Notes: a model not told the origin generated them from the letters alone. A DNA stretch of 64,000 bases from Neobacillus niacini (GCF_000759675.1 NZ_BAWM01000045.1:1-64000); one strand, 5' to 3'. Positions 16,925 through 25,669 are shown, counted from the first letter of the stretch. Translations and numbers: made by a program.

Positions 16925-17476
16925 TTACTTGGTTTCGTGCAACTCCCAAGATAATTTCAGGGTTTTTACAATGCTTTCAGCTAACTCATCCATATTTTGA
17001 TTGCTTATTTCAATCGTTGAGTGATAGTTATTTTTATAGATTTCTTTTCGTTTGTAAAATAACTCTTCTATTTCATCCATTGTCTTACCTTGCAGGACTG
17101 GACGGCTGTCAATAATCGAACTTAATCGATTTTTCCAAGCATCCCAGGTAATATCTAAATAAAATACAATACTAGTAGAGAGGCATACCCTTCTGATTTC
17201 TTCCTGAAGGAATGCTCCTCCACCAACAGAAATAATCTTTAGTTTATAGTCACATAAATTCTGAATTAATTCTTTTTCCTTTTCTCTAAAGGCCTTTTCA
17301 CCAATTTCAGCAAATATTTTTGGAATCGGCATGTTGTACTCTTTTTCAATTTCTTCATCGATATCAATAAAATCTCGGTACAGCTTTTTAGCTACTAGCT
17401 TTCCAATCGTCGTTTTTCCTGCACCCATAAAACCGATAAATACAATATTTTTTTCTCTCAGCGAACTGTTTGACAA
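16925..17476 (-). CDS. aroK: Shikimate kinase
   Basis: A 183-residue P-loop kinase phosphorylating shikimate at the 3-hydroxyl. Walker A is GFMGAGKTT (residues 15-23). The shikimate-binding DIDEEIE and FREKEKEL segments, the VGGGA motif and the lid Arg in DSRPVLQG are all present. The start is TTG, with GGGAG about 11 nt upstream. It is the first gene of the aroK-aroD pair. Confidence 0.9.
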   Translation of the reverse strand: MSNSSLREKNIVFIGFMGAGKTTIGKLVAKKLYRDFIDIDEEIEKEYNMPIPKIFAEIGEKAFREKEKELIQNLCDYKLKIISVGGGAFLQEEIRRVCLSTSIVFYLDITWDAWKNRLSSIIDSRPVLQGKTMDEIEELFYKRKEIYKNNYHSTIEISNQNMDELAESIVKTLKLSWELHETK

Positions 17477-17550
17477 CTTATTCCAACTCCCACGGTCAAT
17501 TCATTTTGTTATAATTATAAGCTTTCTCCCTTCACAAAACCAATTAAAAA

Positions 17551-17578
17551 TAGGTCCTATCAATTGGATAGAACCTAT
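17551..17578 (-). terminator. Terminator after the 74-residue membrane protein gene
   Basis: A stem TAGGT-CTATC/GATAG-ACCTA with one mismatch, followed on the minus strand by TTTTTAATTGG. It lies about 26 bp past the small gene and before aroK. Confidence 0.65.
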
Positions 17579-17604
17579 TTCTCTTGGGGCTTGTTATGTA
17601 TCGC

Positions 17605-17829
17605 TTACACTAATTTAATTTTGTCTTGTGGCTCGTCTAGTTTCATACGTTCCAGTTCTAGTCTCATTCTTTCCGTTTCTATTATATAATTTTGATGTTT
17701 AAGTTTCTCTAGCTCTAGTTCCCCTTGAATCATTTTGAATTTGATTTTAGACTGTTTCTGAAAATGGCTTGTTAAAATAGCAATGATCGGAATCGAGAAT
17801 ACCATAATAACCGCGATTGTTCCCGTCAT
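17605..17829 (-). CDS. Small membrane-anchored coiled-coil protein of unknown function
   Basis: A 74-residue protein with one N-terminal transmembrane helix (about 5-22) and a charged, probably coiled-coil tail rich in Glu, Lys and Arg (about 28-74). The layout resembles PspB or other small anchored scaffold proteins, but I see no diagnostic motif. Translation is well supported: AAAGGAGGGAG lies 3 to 7 nt before the ATG. It has its own terminator. Confidence 0.65.
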   Translation of the reverse strand: MTGTIAVIMVFSIPIIAILTSHFQKQSKIKFKMIQGELELEKLKHQNYIIETERMRLELERMKLDEPQDKIKLV

Positions 17830-17930
17830 ATGACTCCCTCCTTTGTTATCAAGAAGCTGTGTACATTATCCTTAAGTTAAATAATACCAAATTCTAGTTA
17901 TAGTTTGTACAGAATTATCAAAAAATAAAA

Positions 17931-17956
17931 CGCATGGAAAATGACTAGTCCATGCG
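17931..17956 (-). terminator. Orphan minus-strand terminator
   Basis: A perfect 8-bp stem CGCATGGA/TCCATGCG with a 10-nt loop, followed on the minus strand by TTTTATTTTTT. No gene is visible upstream of it on that strand before the divergent MFS gene; see findings. Confidence 0.55.
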
Positions 17957-18132
17957 CTACACATGTTTCTTGGGTTTATTGAGCAAATGCTTTATGGAGT
18001 AGAGGGGATGACTCTTTTTTCTAAAAACTTTCTCTTTGACAAAAGACTATATGCCTATATAAGATAGTAAGCAGTGAAAAAGTTCACACCATGAATATAG
18101 GTGTAATTCTTTATAAGAAAGGTGGCTTAATG

Positions 18133-19323
18133 ATGACAGGAGAACAAAGAAAGAAAATCACCATGTTGATGATCAACATGTTTATTGCAATCGGGAGTTT
18201 TGGAATCATCATTCCCATTTTACCAGCCTATTTGGAATCCATTAATCAAGGCGGAACTGCGGCTGGACTGTTCATTGCCATCTTTGCCGGAGCCCAGTTT
18301 GTTTTTTCTCCTATTGCTGGTAAATGGACGGATCAATATGGACGTAGAAAGATGATTATCTACGGACTAGCAGGTCTTACCTTGTCTATGTTTATTTTTT
18401 ACGCTTCTAATTCAATTTGGGTACTATATGCGTCTCGTGCAGTTGGTGGAATCGGCTGTGCTATGCTTGTACCAGCAATCTTTGCCTATATAGCAGACAT
18501 TACAACCATAGAGCAAAGGGCGAAAGGAAACAGCCTAGTATCAGCAGCGATGTCCCTTGGGATTGTCGTGGGTCCTGGAATCGGTGGATTTTTAGCGGAG
18601 TTCGGTTTAAAGTTTCCCATATTAATATCAGCACTTGTCTCTCTTGTTTCTGTATTGTTTTCCGTACTCCTATTAAAGGAAAGCAGCACTGTTCAATTTG
18701 GAGAGGGAGCGGAAATGCACCCAGATGAGTCCATGGCACGCAAAATAGCACGATCAGTGAAAATGCCTTATTTCATTCCACTTATCATTACACTCGTGAT
18801 GAGTTTTGGCTTAATTGCCTACGAATCGGTTATAGGTCTATACCTTGATAATCAGTTTCAGTCATCCGCGAAGGATATTGCGATTATGGTTACAGCAACA
18901 GGAGTTGTTAGTGTCATTGTTCAGCTCTTTGTTGTTGATAGGATTGTTAATCGATACGGAGAAAGAGCAGTATTGAATGTCTTTATTGCTGTCGCCGCAG
19001 TTGGCTTTTTATTATCACTTTACGCTTCCAACTATGCCTTTTTCTTTGTTATTTCTTTATTTATTTTCTTATCAACCTCTATCCTTCGCCCTGTGTTAAA
19101 TACATTGATATCTAAGCTTGCGGGTAACGAACAGGGTTTTGCTATGGGAATGAATAATGCTTATATGAGTATCGGAAACGTAATTGGACCCACACTTGCA
19201 GGATTGCTTTATGATGTTAAAATTACCTATCCATTCGTTTTAGGATTCGTATTATTAGTAATAACCCTATTCATAACCTTCACATGGCAAAAACGATCAC
19301 TTAAAGCAAAAGCAGTTATATAG
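18133..19323 (+). CDS. MFS multidrug efflux transporter (Bmr/NorA-like)
   Basis: A 396-residue, 12-helix major facilitator. The loop 2-3 motif GKWTDQYGRRKMI and the antiporter-type motif C region GPGIGGFLAEFG are intact, which points to proton-driven drug export. Of two adjacent ATG codons, 18133 is 7 nt from GGTGG (part of AAAGGTGG) and is preferred over 18130; farther upstream starts lack an RBS. It is followed by a strong terminator shared with the convergent DUF4395 gene. The substrate is unknown. Confidence 0.82.
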   Translation: MTGEQRKKITMLMINMFIAIGSFGIIIPILPAYLESINQGGTAAGLFIAIFAGAQFVFSPIAGKWTDQYGRRKMIIYGLAGLTLSMFIFYASNSIWVLYASRAVGGIGCAMLVPAIFAYIADITTIEQRAKGNSLVSAAMSLGIVVGPGIGGFLAEFGLKFPILISALVSLVSVLFSVLLLKESSTVQFGEGAEMHPDESMARKIARSVKMPYFIPLIITLVMSFGLIAYESVIGLYLDNQFQSSAKDIAIMVTATGVVSVIVQLFVVDRIVNRYGERAVLNVFIAVAAVGFLLSLYASNYAFFFVISLFIFLSTSILRPVLNTLISKLAGNEQGFAMGMNNAYMSIGNVIGPTLAGLLYDVKITYPFVLGFVLLVITLFITFTWQKRSLKAKAVI

Positions 19324-19330
19324 TATAAGA

Positions 19331-19367
19331 AAAGACTGATGCAGCAGCCCGCATCAGTCTTTTTTTT
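19331..19367. terminator. Strong terminator after the MFS gene
   Basis: A perfect stem AAGACTGATGC/GCATCAGTCTT with an 8-nt loop followed by a long T run. It also sits just past the stop of the convergent gene. Confidence 0.9.
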
Positions 19368-19794
19368 ACGATTTAATTGTACTTTTATATTTATACATCT
19401 TCCACTGGTAGTGAATAAAACAGCCAATGCAAAATCCGAGGATCGCTACAAAGGCAGCTATTGTAACCATGATTGTGAACACATACCCCACTGTGTTCCA
19501 ACCAAGTAAGAAGCTTATGAACCCAGCACCCAAACAAAAAACTGATAACTTTTGATTAAATTGCTGCTGTTCCCAGTCCTCCTGAATATAATCTTCTGGT
19601 TTTTTCTTTAGAAAGAGCTTTGCAATATTCATGACTGGATTATATTTAAAAACAATTCCGGAGATTCCTGCAAGTAATGGAACTATTAAAAACCATCCCT
19701 CACCGAAAACCAGCGTTAATACGGCACTAATAACAATCACCCACTGGTTAGTTCTCACAAGCGGCCTTGGTAAAGAACGTACCTTATCAGTCAA
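19366..19794 (-). CDS. DUF4395 family membrane protein
   Basis: A 142-residue protein with four helices. It starts with the RPLVRTNQ motif and ends with CIGCFIHYQWK, both characteristic of DUF4395. Function is not established; in other genomes the domain is found near thiol or redox genes, and the CxxC-like pair (CIGC) fits that idea. The start is TTG with AAGGTGGG 6 nt upstream. Its stop overlaps the T run of the terminator. Confidence 0.72.
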   Translation of the reverse strand: MTDKVRSLPRPLVRTNQWVIVISAVLTLVFGEGWFLIVPLLAGISGIVFKYNPVMNIAKLFLKKKPEDYIQEDWEQQQFNQKLSVFCLGAGFISFLLGWNTVGYVFTIMVTIAAFVAILGFCIGCFIHYQWKMYKYKSTIKS

Positions 19795-19949
19795 TTAAAA
19801 CCCACCTTCCTCATTGGATTAATTGGTTTGTATAGCTATAATTTTATCCTCTTTATGCTGTTTTGTATAGCTTTGTTTTTTTATGGTAGACCCATTTTGT
19901 TTTAAATTGTAATATGGAAGTAATGGGCGTAACAAGGAGCTGGCGTTTC

Positions 19950-20768
19950 GTGAAAATAAAAAAAATCCTCAATAACAATGCCGTTGTAGTTTCAGATAAC
20001 AATGAAGAAAAGATAGCAATTGGTGCGGGAATTGCCTTTGAAAAACGAAAAAATGACATCATCAATCCAAGTAAAATTGAAAAGCTATTTGTTATGAAGG
20101 AAAATGAGAAATTCCAACAGCTTCTTCAACAAATACCTGAAGAACACTTTTCCATCTCGGAGGAAATCATCTCTTATGCGGAAGAATGTTTAGGGCAAAA
20201 ATTAAATGAGCATATCCATATTGGCCTTACAGACCACTTGTCATTTGCCATTGAAAGAGCAACGGAAGGAATTCATCTAAAAAATAAGCTTTTTCAAGAA
20301 ATAAAAATCCTTTATAAAAAAGAATTTGATATTGGAATGTGGGCAATTAGACATATTGAAAATAAAACACAGGTTAAAATGCCCATCGATGAAGCCGCCT
20401 ATATTGCTCTCCATATTCATACTTCCAAGCCGCTAAGCGGAGATATGAAACAAACATTAAGGCAGACCGCCATCATTGGGGAAATGATTCAAACCATTAA
20501 AGAATGTTTAAATATAGAGATCGAAGAAGATCACCTTTCATATCAACGATTGATGACCCATCTCAGGTTCACTCTATCAAGACTAAGTCATAATCAGCAA
20601 CCAATCATGGATGACGAAATGCTGACAATGCTAAAAAACAAATTTCCTATTGCCTACAAAAGTGCACAAAAAGTTGCCAAGCTTCTTGCGAAAAACCATG
20701 GTATTCATCTTCCAGAACAAGAACTCGGTTACATTACGATTCATATTGAAAGAATCAGAAACCGCTAA
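19950..20768 (+). CDS. glcT: BglG/LicT-family transcriptional antiterminator, GlcT-like
   Basis: A 272-residue antiterminator. The N-terminal RNA-binding CAT domain (about 1-55) starts with KIKKILNNNAVVV. Two PTS regulation domains follow, with regulatory His residues in NKLFQEIKILY/RHIENK, ALHIHTS, THLRFTL and ITIHIERI. Such proteins bind a RAT hairpin in nascent mRNA and block a terminator when the cognate PTS is active. GTG 19950 is chosen because AAGGAG lies 10 nt upstream and family members start here; an earlier ATG would add a non-homologous tail. It is convergent with the GlcNAc-type PTS gene, and a matching RAT is found upstream of the EIIA gene. Confidence 0.87.
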   Translation: MKIKKILNNNAVVVSDNNEEKIAIGAGIAFEKRKNDIINPSKIEKLFVMKENEKFQQLLQQIPEEHFSISEEIISYAEECLGQKLNEHIHIGLTDHLSFAIERATEGIHLKNKLFQEIKILYKKEFDIGMWAIRHIENKTQVKMPIDEAAYIALHIHTSKPLSGDMKQTLRQTAIIGEMIQTIKECLNIEIEEDHLSYQRLMTHLRFTLSRLSHNQQPIMDDEMLTMLKNKFPIAYKSAQKVAKLLAKNHGIHLPEQELGYITIHIERIRNR

Positions 20769-20790
20769 TAAAACTAGCTGAAACTAGACA

Positions 20791-20826
20791 AAAAACCGCA
20801 TGGACCAGATGGTCCATGCGGTTTTT
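20791..20826. terminator. Bidirectional terminator between glcT and the PTS permease
   Basis: A perfect stem ACCGCATGGACC/GGTCCATGCGGT with a 4-nt loop, flanked by A and T runs, located between convergent genes. Confidence 0.9.
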
Positions 20827-20836
20827 CATTGACTCA

Positions 20837-22282
20837 TTATTTTTCCTTGCGGATTTTTGCAATTTCATCTGCTACGAATTGTACATTTGTACCGACAATA
20901 ACTTGAATACTGTTTTTACCTACAATATTAATTCCAGGTACACCAGTAGATTTAATCTTCTTCTGATCTACTGCACTCATATCCTTAACTTCTAAGCGTA
21001 AACGTGTTACACAATTATCTACAGATGTAACGTTTGCATCTCCACCTAAGCCTTCATAAATCTTAGCTGCCATCCCAGCAAATTTATTACCTGCTGATTG
21101 GGCTTCCTCAGTCTCTTCATCAATATCATCTTCACGACCAGGCGTCATTAAGTTGAATTTTGTAATGATAAAACGGAATAAGAAATAGTAGATAACCGCA
21201 AACACTAAACCTTGAACGAGTAACATATATGGTTGGTTTGCAATTGGAATTTTCAAGCTTAACACAAAGTCAACCAATCCTGCACTAAAGCCAAATCCTG
21301 CTGTCCAATGGAACGTAGCTGCAATCGCTAATGAAAGACCTGTTAATAAAGCATGTGTTACATAAAGTGCTGGAGCAACAAACATAAACGCAAACTCAAG
21401 CGGTTCTGTAACCCCAGTGAAGAATGAAGCTACACCTGCAGCCATCATTAAAGCAGCCACTTGTTTTTTCTTAGATGTCTTAGCAGTATGGTACATGGCT
21501 AAGGCAGCTGCAGGTAAACCAAACATCATAACTGGGAAGAAACCAGCCTGATACATTCCGGTTACACCTTTTTCTCCTGCACTTTTCCAGAAGTTACCTA
21601 TATCGTTAATTCCCGCTACATCAAACCAGAATACAGAGTTTAAGGCGTGGTGTAAACCGATAGGAATTAGTAGTCTGTTGAAGAAACCATAAATGCCTGC
21701 ACCGATTGCTCCTAATTCACTAATACCTTTACCAAAAGAAACTAGTCCGGAGAAAACCCATGGCCAAACAAAGAACATTACTAAAGATACAGCTAACATC
21801 GCTACGGATGTCATAATGGGAACAAGTCGTTTTCCACTAAAGAAGGATAACGCATCCGGTAACTTCACATGACTGAAACGATTGTACATAATGGCAGCAA
21901 TAATACCGGAAAGAATCCCCGTAAATTGTGTTCCAATTTTTCCAAAGGCTGCGTTAACAGCTTCTGGATCAACACCTTGAAGCAAAGCCACTGAGTTTGT
22001 CGATAACACAGTAGTAATAACCAGATAAGCAACCAATCCACTTAGTGCCGCTGAACCATCTTTGTCTTTTGACATGCCCAACGCTACCCCAACAGCAAAA
22101 AGGATAGCCATGTTATCAATAATGGATCCACCTGCTTTAATTAAGAAAGCTGCTACCGGACTTCCAGCTCCCCAGCCTGCTGGGTCAATCCAATACCCGA
22201 TACCCATCAATATAGCTGCTGCAGGCAAAACTGCCACTGGCAGCATTAAGGAACGGCCTAGTCTTTGAAGATATTTCATCAT
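20837..22282 (-). CDS. nagE: PTS EIICB transporter, N-acetylglucosamine type
   Basis: A 481-residue PTS permease: a membrane EIIC domain (about 1-385) and a cytoplasmic EIIB domain (about 400-481) with the phospho-Cys in DNCVTRLRLEV. The EIIC stretches IGLHHALNSVFWFDVAG and MYQAGFFPVMMFGLPAAA fit the NagE/NagP subgroup better than glucose PtsG. It imports and phosphorylates GlcNAc, receiving phosphate from the EIIA encoded upstream. ATG 22282 has GGGGG 8 nt upstream. There is no fused EIIA. The 263-bp gap to the EIIA gene suggests possible extra regulation. Confidence 0.87.
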   Translation of the reverse strand: MMKYLQRLGRSLMLPVAVLPAAAILMGIGYWIDPAGWGAGSPVAAFLIKAGGSIIDNMAILFAVGVALGMSKDKDGSAALSGLVAYLVITTVLSTNSVALLQGVDPEAVNAAFGKIGTQFTGILSGIIAAIMYNRFSHVKLPDALSFFSGKRLVPIMTSVAMLAVSLVMFFVWPWVFSGLVSFGKGISELGAIGAGIYGFFNRLLIPIGLHHALNSVFWFDVAGINDIGNFWKSAGEKGVTGMYQAGFFPVMMFGLPAAALAMYHTAKTSKKKQVAALMMAAGVASFFTGVTEPLEFAFMFVAPALYVTHALLTGLSLAIAATFHWTAGFGFSAGLVDFVLSLKIPIANQPYMLLVQGLVFAVIYYFLFRFIITKFNLMTPGREDDIDEETEEAQSAGNKFAGMAAKIYEGLGGDANVTSVDNCVTRLRLEVKDMSAVDQKKIKSTGVPGINIVGKNSIQVIVGTNVQFVADEIAKIRKEK

Positions 22283-22545
22283 TTTTTATTCCCCCTATTC
22301 TTTTAATAAAACATTGAACAAAGCTTTCCTGCCAGGTTTTGCTCAATTCTCCTTTACTAGGAATCAATTAATTCATTCAAGCTTAGAACAGCTGCAAAAA
22401 ATAATAATAAGTGCTTGGTAGCTTGGAATCCTCATTATCAATCCCATTTTTGCAAATTGAGTTTCTCATGACTGGTCAACATTTCTACACGATAATCATT
22501 TATACTGTTTGAAGCCTACCACCCCCTTTCCTATGAGGATTTCCT
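22283..22545. other. Spacer between the PTS EIIA and EIICB genes
   Basis: 263 bp without a gene. It contains a short GGCAGGAAAG/CTTTCCTGCC-like palindromic patch near 22322-22340 and the string GCAAAACCT on the minus strand, which recalls the 3' half of a RAT. I could not find a convincing partner terminator. Confidence 0.3.
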
Positions 22546-23028
22546 TTAGGACCTTGAGATCATTACAGTTTCACCTTGGACTGCACTCACTTCCTCTGTG
22601 AGAGTAAATTGCCTTTTTTCCTCATGGCTATTTGTAATCACGATAGGTGTTATCGTGCTTTTTGCATGTGTTTGGATGTATTCCCAATCAACCTCGATAA
22701 GCAACTGACCAACTGAAATCTTATCGTCTACATGAACTGCTACTGTAAAACCATTTCCATTTAAAGCTACTGTTTCTAACCCAACATGTATAAGGATTTC
22801 TGTCCCATCATCCGCTCGAATACCAATAGCATGTTCCGTAGCAGCGATGAGAATAACCGTTCCATTGACAGGAGAATGAATATTTCCAGCCGTAGGTATC
22901 ACGGCTATCCCTTCCCCCATCATCTTTTGACTAAATACAGGATCCGGAACCTCCTCTAGCGGAATAATGGCTCCATTGACTGGTGCAACTATTTGTAATT
23001 TTTCCTTTTTAAAAAAACTAAATACCAT
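22546..23028 (-). CDS. PTS EIIA component, glucose family (Crr-like)
   Basis: A 160-residue free-standing EIIA of the Glc family. The two active-site histidines are His66 (ATEHAIGI) and phosphorylated His81 (ILIHVGLET). It passes phosphate from HPr to EIIB, probably of the EIICB encoded next. ATG 23028 follows AAAGGGG at 7 nt. Its leader carries a RAT/terminator switch and a cre site, so it should be expressed under GlcT antitermination and CcpA repression. Confidence 0.88.
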   Translation of the reverse strand: MVFSFFKKEKLQIVAPVNGAIIPLEEVPDPVFSQKMMGEGIAVIPTAGNIHSPVNGTVILIAATEHAIGIRADDGTEILIHVGLETVALNGNGFTVAVHVDDKISVGQLLIEVDWEYIQTHAKSTITPIVITNSHEEKRQFTLTEEVSAVQGETVMISRS

Positions 23029-23064
23029 TTAAAGTACCCCTTTACTTAAAAGAATAAATAAAAA

Positions 23065-23121
23065 AGGCATGGGGGCACAATAAAAGGGCAGAATTAGCCT
23101 TTTTATTTTACCACCATGCCT
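23065..23121 (-). terminator. Leader terminator of the EIIA-nagE operon
   Basis: Outer arms AGGCATGG/CCATGCCT with an inner pairing of GGCTAATTCTGCC-type sequence, followed on the minus strand by TTTTTTATTTATT. Its 5' arm overlaps the 3' end of the RAT, as expected of a LicT/GlcT switch. Confidence 0.8.
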
Positions 23122-23140
23122 GATCGTATCAGTAACATGT
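23115..23140 (-). promoter_or_regulatory. RAT antiterminator sequence for a GlcT-type protein
   Basis: On the minus strand it contains TGTTACTGATACGATCAGGC, an imperfect hairpin with the conserved GTTACTG and CAGGCA elements of the ribonucleic antiterminator. It shares ATCAGGCATG with the terminator stem, so the two structures are mutually exclusive. It should be bound by the glcT product encoded 3 kb away. Confidence 0.8.
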
Positions 23141-23193
23141 GATCATTATTACTATTAATACAATCATACCATTTAATAAATAAAAAAAACAAG

Positions 23194-23207
23194 TGTAAGC
23201 GATATCA
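23194..23207. promoter_or_regulatory. cre site (CcpA)
   Basis: TGTAAGCGATATCA agrees at every position with the consensus TGWNANCGNTNWCA. It lies upstream of the RAT, close to a candidate minus-strand -10 (TATGAT, 23163-23168), so repression of the EIIA-nagE operon is expected. Confidence 0.72.
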
Positions 23208-23372
23208 TTTTGAATCAAACTTTCGAATTATTTCTTATCGTTTTCATAATAGTTCATTTTTTCAAAATAGAATTATTATTTTAAAAAAACTTTCTTTTTA
23301 TCTAAATAATACCTAATTTCCCGTTATACCAATGTTTATAACTGTATAAATCTTATTTACCAAAAATAGTTT

Positions 23373-23402
23373 TTGACAATTGAAAACAATCAAAAGTATT
23401 AT
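23373..23402 (+). promoter_or_regulatory. SigA-type promoter of the peptide transporter
   Basis: TTGACA (23373-23378), an 18-bp spacer and TATTAT (23397-23402), with TATAAT nearby. The predicted start lies only about 20 bp before the ATG, so the leader is very short. Confidence 0.6.
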
Positions 23403-23426
23403 AATATAATAAAGGGAGGTAGAATT

Positions 23427-24917
23427 ATGTCGAATTATAATAGGCAGAAAATTGTGGAAAGTGTCCCTCAAAAAGGTTTCTTTGGACACCCAAAAGGTTT
23501 ATTCACTCTTTTCTTTACAGAATTCTGGGAGCGTTTCTCTTACTACGGAATGAGGGCAATCTTAGTCTACTATATGTACTATGAGGTTTCTAAAGGCGGA
23601 TTAGGGCTCGATGAAAATCTGGCACTTTCCATTATGTCCATTTACGGATCACTAGTTTACATGTCAGGGATTATCGGAGGCTGGTTAGCCGACCGGATAT
23701 TCGGTACCTCAAGAGCGGTATTCTACGGTGGAATCTTGATAATGTTCGGTCATATTGTTCTTGCAATACCTGGAAGCGTTGCAATGTTCTTTGTATCCAT
23801 GGTATTGATTGTTCTTGGAACAGGTATGCTTAAGCCGAATGTTTCTACTGTAGTCGGTGAAATGTATAGTGAAACAGATGAACGTCGTGATGCTGGTTTC
23901 ACCATCTTCTATATGGGGATTAACGCGGGGGCATTCTTATCACCATTAATTGTTGGAAGTGTGATGGATTATAGCTTCCACATAGGTTTTGGTATTGCGG
24001 CTGTTGGTATGTTCCTTGGTCTTGTCATGTTTGTTCTAACTAAGAAGAAAAATCTTGGCTTAGCTGGTACCACTGTTCCAAACCCGTTAACAAAAGCTGA
24101 AAAGAAGAAAACTTTCACATTTATTGGATTGGGTATTGTTATAATAGCTGTCCTATGTGCTGTATTAATTCCAATGGGAGTTCTTACATTTGCTAGCTTT
24201 ATCAACATTGTTACATTCTTAGGTATTATCATTCCAACTATCTATTTTGTTGTTATGTATCGAAGCCCTAAAACTACAGCTGTGGAACGTTCACGTATTA
24301 TTGCTTATATTCCACTTTTCATCGCAGCTGTTATGTTCTGGTCTATTCAAGAACAAGGCTCAACAATCCTTGCAAGTTATGCAGACAAGCGTACTCAATT
24401 AGATTGGATGGGAATTAACATTTCTCCAGCATGGTTCCAATCATTAAACCCGTTATTTATTATCGTATTTGCACCTATATTTGCTTGGTTCTGGCTTAAA
24501 TTAGGAAAGCGTCAGCCAACAGTGCCACAAAAGTTCTCATTATCATTATTATTTGCTGGTTTGTCATTCCTAGTAATCCTTGTTCCAGCTTATCTTGGCG
24601 GTACAGATTCATTAGTAAGCCCAATATGGCTTGTCCTTAGTTATTTAATTGTTGTATTTGGTGAATTATGTATTTCACCTGTAGGTTTATCTGCAACAAC
24701 AAAATTAGCTCCTGCTGCTTTCTCAGCACAAACGATGAGTTTATGGTTCCTAGCAAGTGCAGCAGCGCAAGCACTCAATGCGCAAGTCGTTAAGTTTTAT
24801 TCACCAGAAAACGAAATGGCGTACTTTGGCGTTATCGGTGGAGCAGCTATCGTATTAAGTATTATCCTTTTTGCATTGTCTCCGAAAATTCAGGGCTTAA
24901 TGAAAGGTATTCGCTAA
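23427..24917 (+). CDS. dtpT: Proton-dependent di/tripeptide transporter (POT family, DtpT-like)
   Basis: A 496-residue POT/PTR2 carrier with about 14 helices. Diagnostic stretches are the helix-1 proton/peptide motif FWERFSYYG and the PTR2 signature FYMGINAGAFLSPLI. It imports di- and tripeptides by proton symport. ATG 23427 is preceded by AAAGGGAGGT at 6 nt; an in-frame TTG upstream lies within the promoter and is rejected. It is monocistronic. A repeat element sits between its stop and a strong terminator. Confidence 0.9.
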   Translation: MSNYNRQKIVESVPQKGFFGHPKGLFTLFFTEFWERFSYYGMRAILVYYMYYEVSKGGLGLDENLALSIMSIYGSLVYMSGIIGGWLADRIFGTSRAVFYGGILIMFGHIVLAIPGSVAMFFVSMVLIVLGTGMLKPNVSTVVGEMYSETDERRDAGFTIFYMGINAGAFLSPLIVGSVMDYSFHIGFGIAAVGMFLGLVMFVLTKKKNLGLAGTTVPNPLTKAEKKKTFTFIGLGIVIIAVLCAVLIPMGVLTFASFINIVTFLGIIIPTIYFVVMYRSPKTTAVERSRIIAYIPLFIAAVMFWSIQEQGSTILASYADKRTQLDWMGINISPAWFQSLNPLFIIVFAPIFAWFWLKLGKRQPTVPQKFSLSLLFAGLSFLVILVPAYLGGTDSLVSPIWLVLSYLIVVFGELCISPVGLSATTKLAPAAFSAQTMSLWFLASAAAQALNAQVVKFYSPENEMAYFGVIGGAAIVLSIILFALSPKIQGLMKGIR

Positions 24918-24931
24918 GCGATTCTAATACT

Positions 24932-25060
24932 TAAACTTTAGGCTGTGTTAAATTTGTCTGTTTATCTGCGCTCCAGGCACTTCGCTTTCCGCGGGCGGTC
25001 CGCGCAAATCAACAGAGTGCCAATATCAACATTTAGCATTAACACAGCCAAACTTTAAAT
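24932..25060. repeat. MITE-like element with terminal inverted repeats
   Basis: About 129 bp bounded by GGCTGTGTTAA (24941-24951) and TTAACACAGCC (25039-25049), the match extending imperfectly outward to about 20 bp. The centre (CTCCAGGCACTTCGCTTTCC and GCGGGCGG) resembles a GC-rich sequence I know as repeated in Bacillaceae intergenic regions. No coding capacity. Confidence 0.55.
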
Positions 25061-25098
25061 AAAGCAGTATCCCATAAAAAAATGGGATACTGCTTTTT
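25061..25098 (+). terminator. Terminator downstream of dtpT and the repeat element
   Basis: A perfect stem AAAGCAGTATCCCAT/ATGGGATACTGCTTT with an A-rich loop and a following T run. Confidence 0.85.
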
Positions 25099-25189
25099 TA
25101 TTTCTATACTTGTTCTTTAAAATTAAATTGTGTATGATTTAATTGTACACGATTTAATTAAAATACCTATCCATGTAGGAGGAATAGTA

Positions 25190-25669
25190 ATGAAAACAGT
25201 CTATGATTTTACTGTAAAAATGTCGAATGGTGAAGAAAGATCTCTTAAAGAATACGAAGGTAAACCCCTAATTATTGTTAATACTGCCAGCAAATGTGGT
25301 TTTACCCCTCAATTCCAAGGTCTTCAGGAATTATATGAAACTTACAAGGATAGTGGGTTAGAAATTTTAGGATTCCCTTGTGATCAATTTAATAATCAAG
25401 AATTTGACAACATCGAAGAAACTACACAGTTTTGCCAGCTAAACTACGGTGTAACCTTTCCAATCCTTGCAAAAGTGGATGTAAATGGTGATAAAGCAGA
25501 TCCTTTGTTCACTTACCTAAAAGAACAGAAGAAAGGATTACTTTCTAAAAACATTAAATGGAATTTCACAAAATTCCTTGTGGACCAGAATGGTCAGGTT
25601 ATTGAACGTTATGCACCAACAACGGAACCAGTTAAAATGAAGGATGATTTAGAAAAATTATTATCTTAA
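25190..25669 (+). CDS. Glutathione peroxidase-family thiol peroxidase
   Basis: A 159-residue peroxidase. The peroxidatic Cys36 is in [11 protein letters not shown]. The family segments [12 protein letters not shown] and WNFTKFLV are present, and Cys in the FPCDQF region may be the resolving partner. Bacterial members reduce hydroperoxides mostly with thioredoxin. ATG 25190 follows AGGAGG at 7 nt. Its stop lies 12 bp before an OhrR-like regulator, so the pair is probably a peroxide-responsive operon. Confidence 0.88.
   Translation: MKTVYDFTVKMSNGEERSLKEYEGKPLIIVNTASKCGFTPQFQGLQELYETYKDSGLEILGFPCDQFNNQEFDNIEETTQFCQLNYGVTFPILAKVDVNGDKADPLFTYLKEQKKGLLSKNIKWNFTKFLVDQNGQVIERYAPTTEPVKMKDDLEKLLS

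Noticed and set aside
22283..22545. Possible second RAT before the EIICB gene
   Set aside because: GCAAAACCT recalls the 3' half of a RAT, but no matching 5' half or overlapping terminator could be drawn, unlike the clear switch at 23065-23140.
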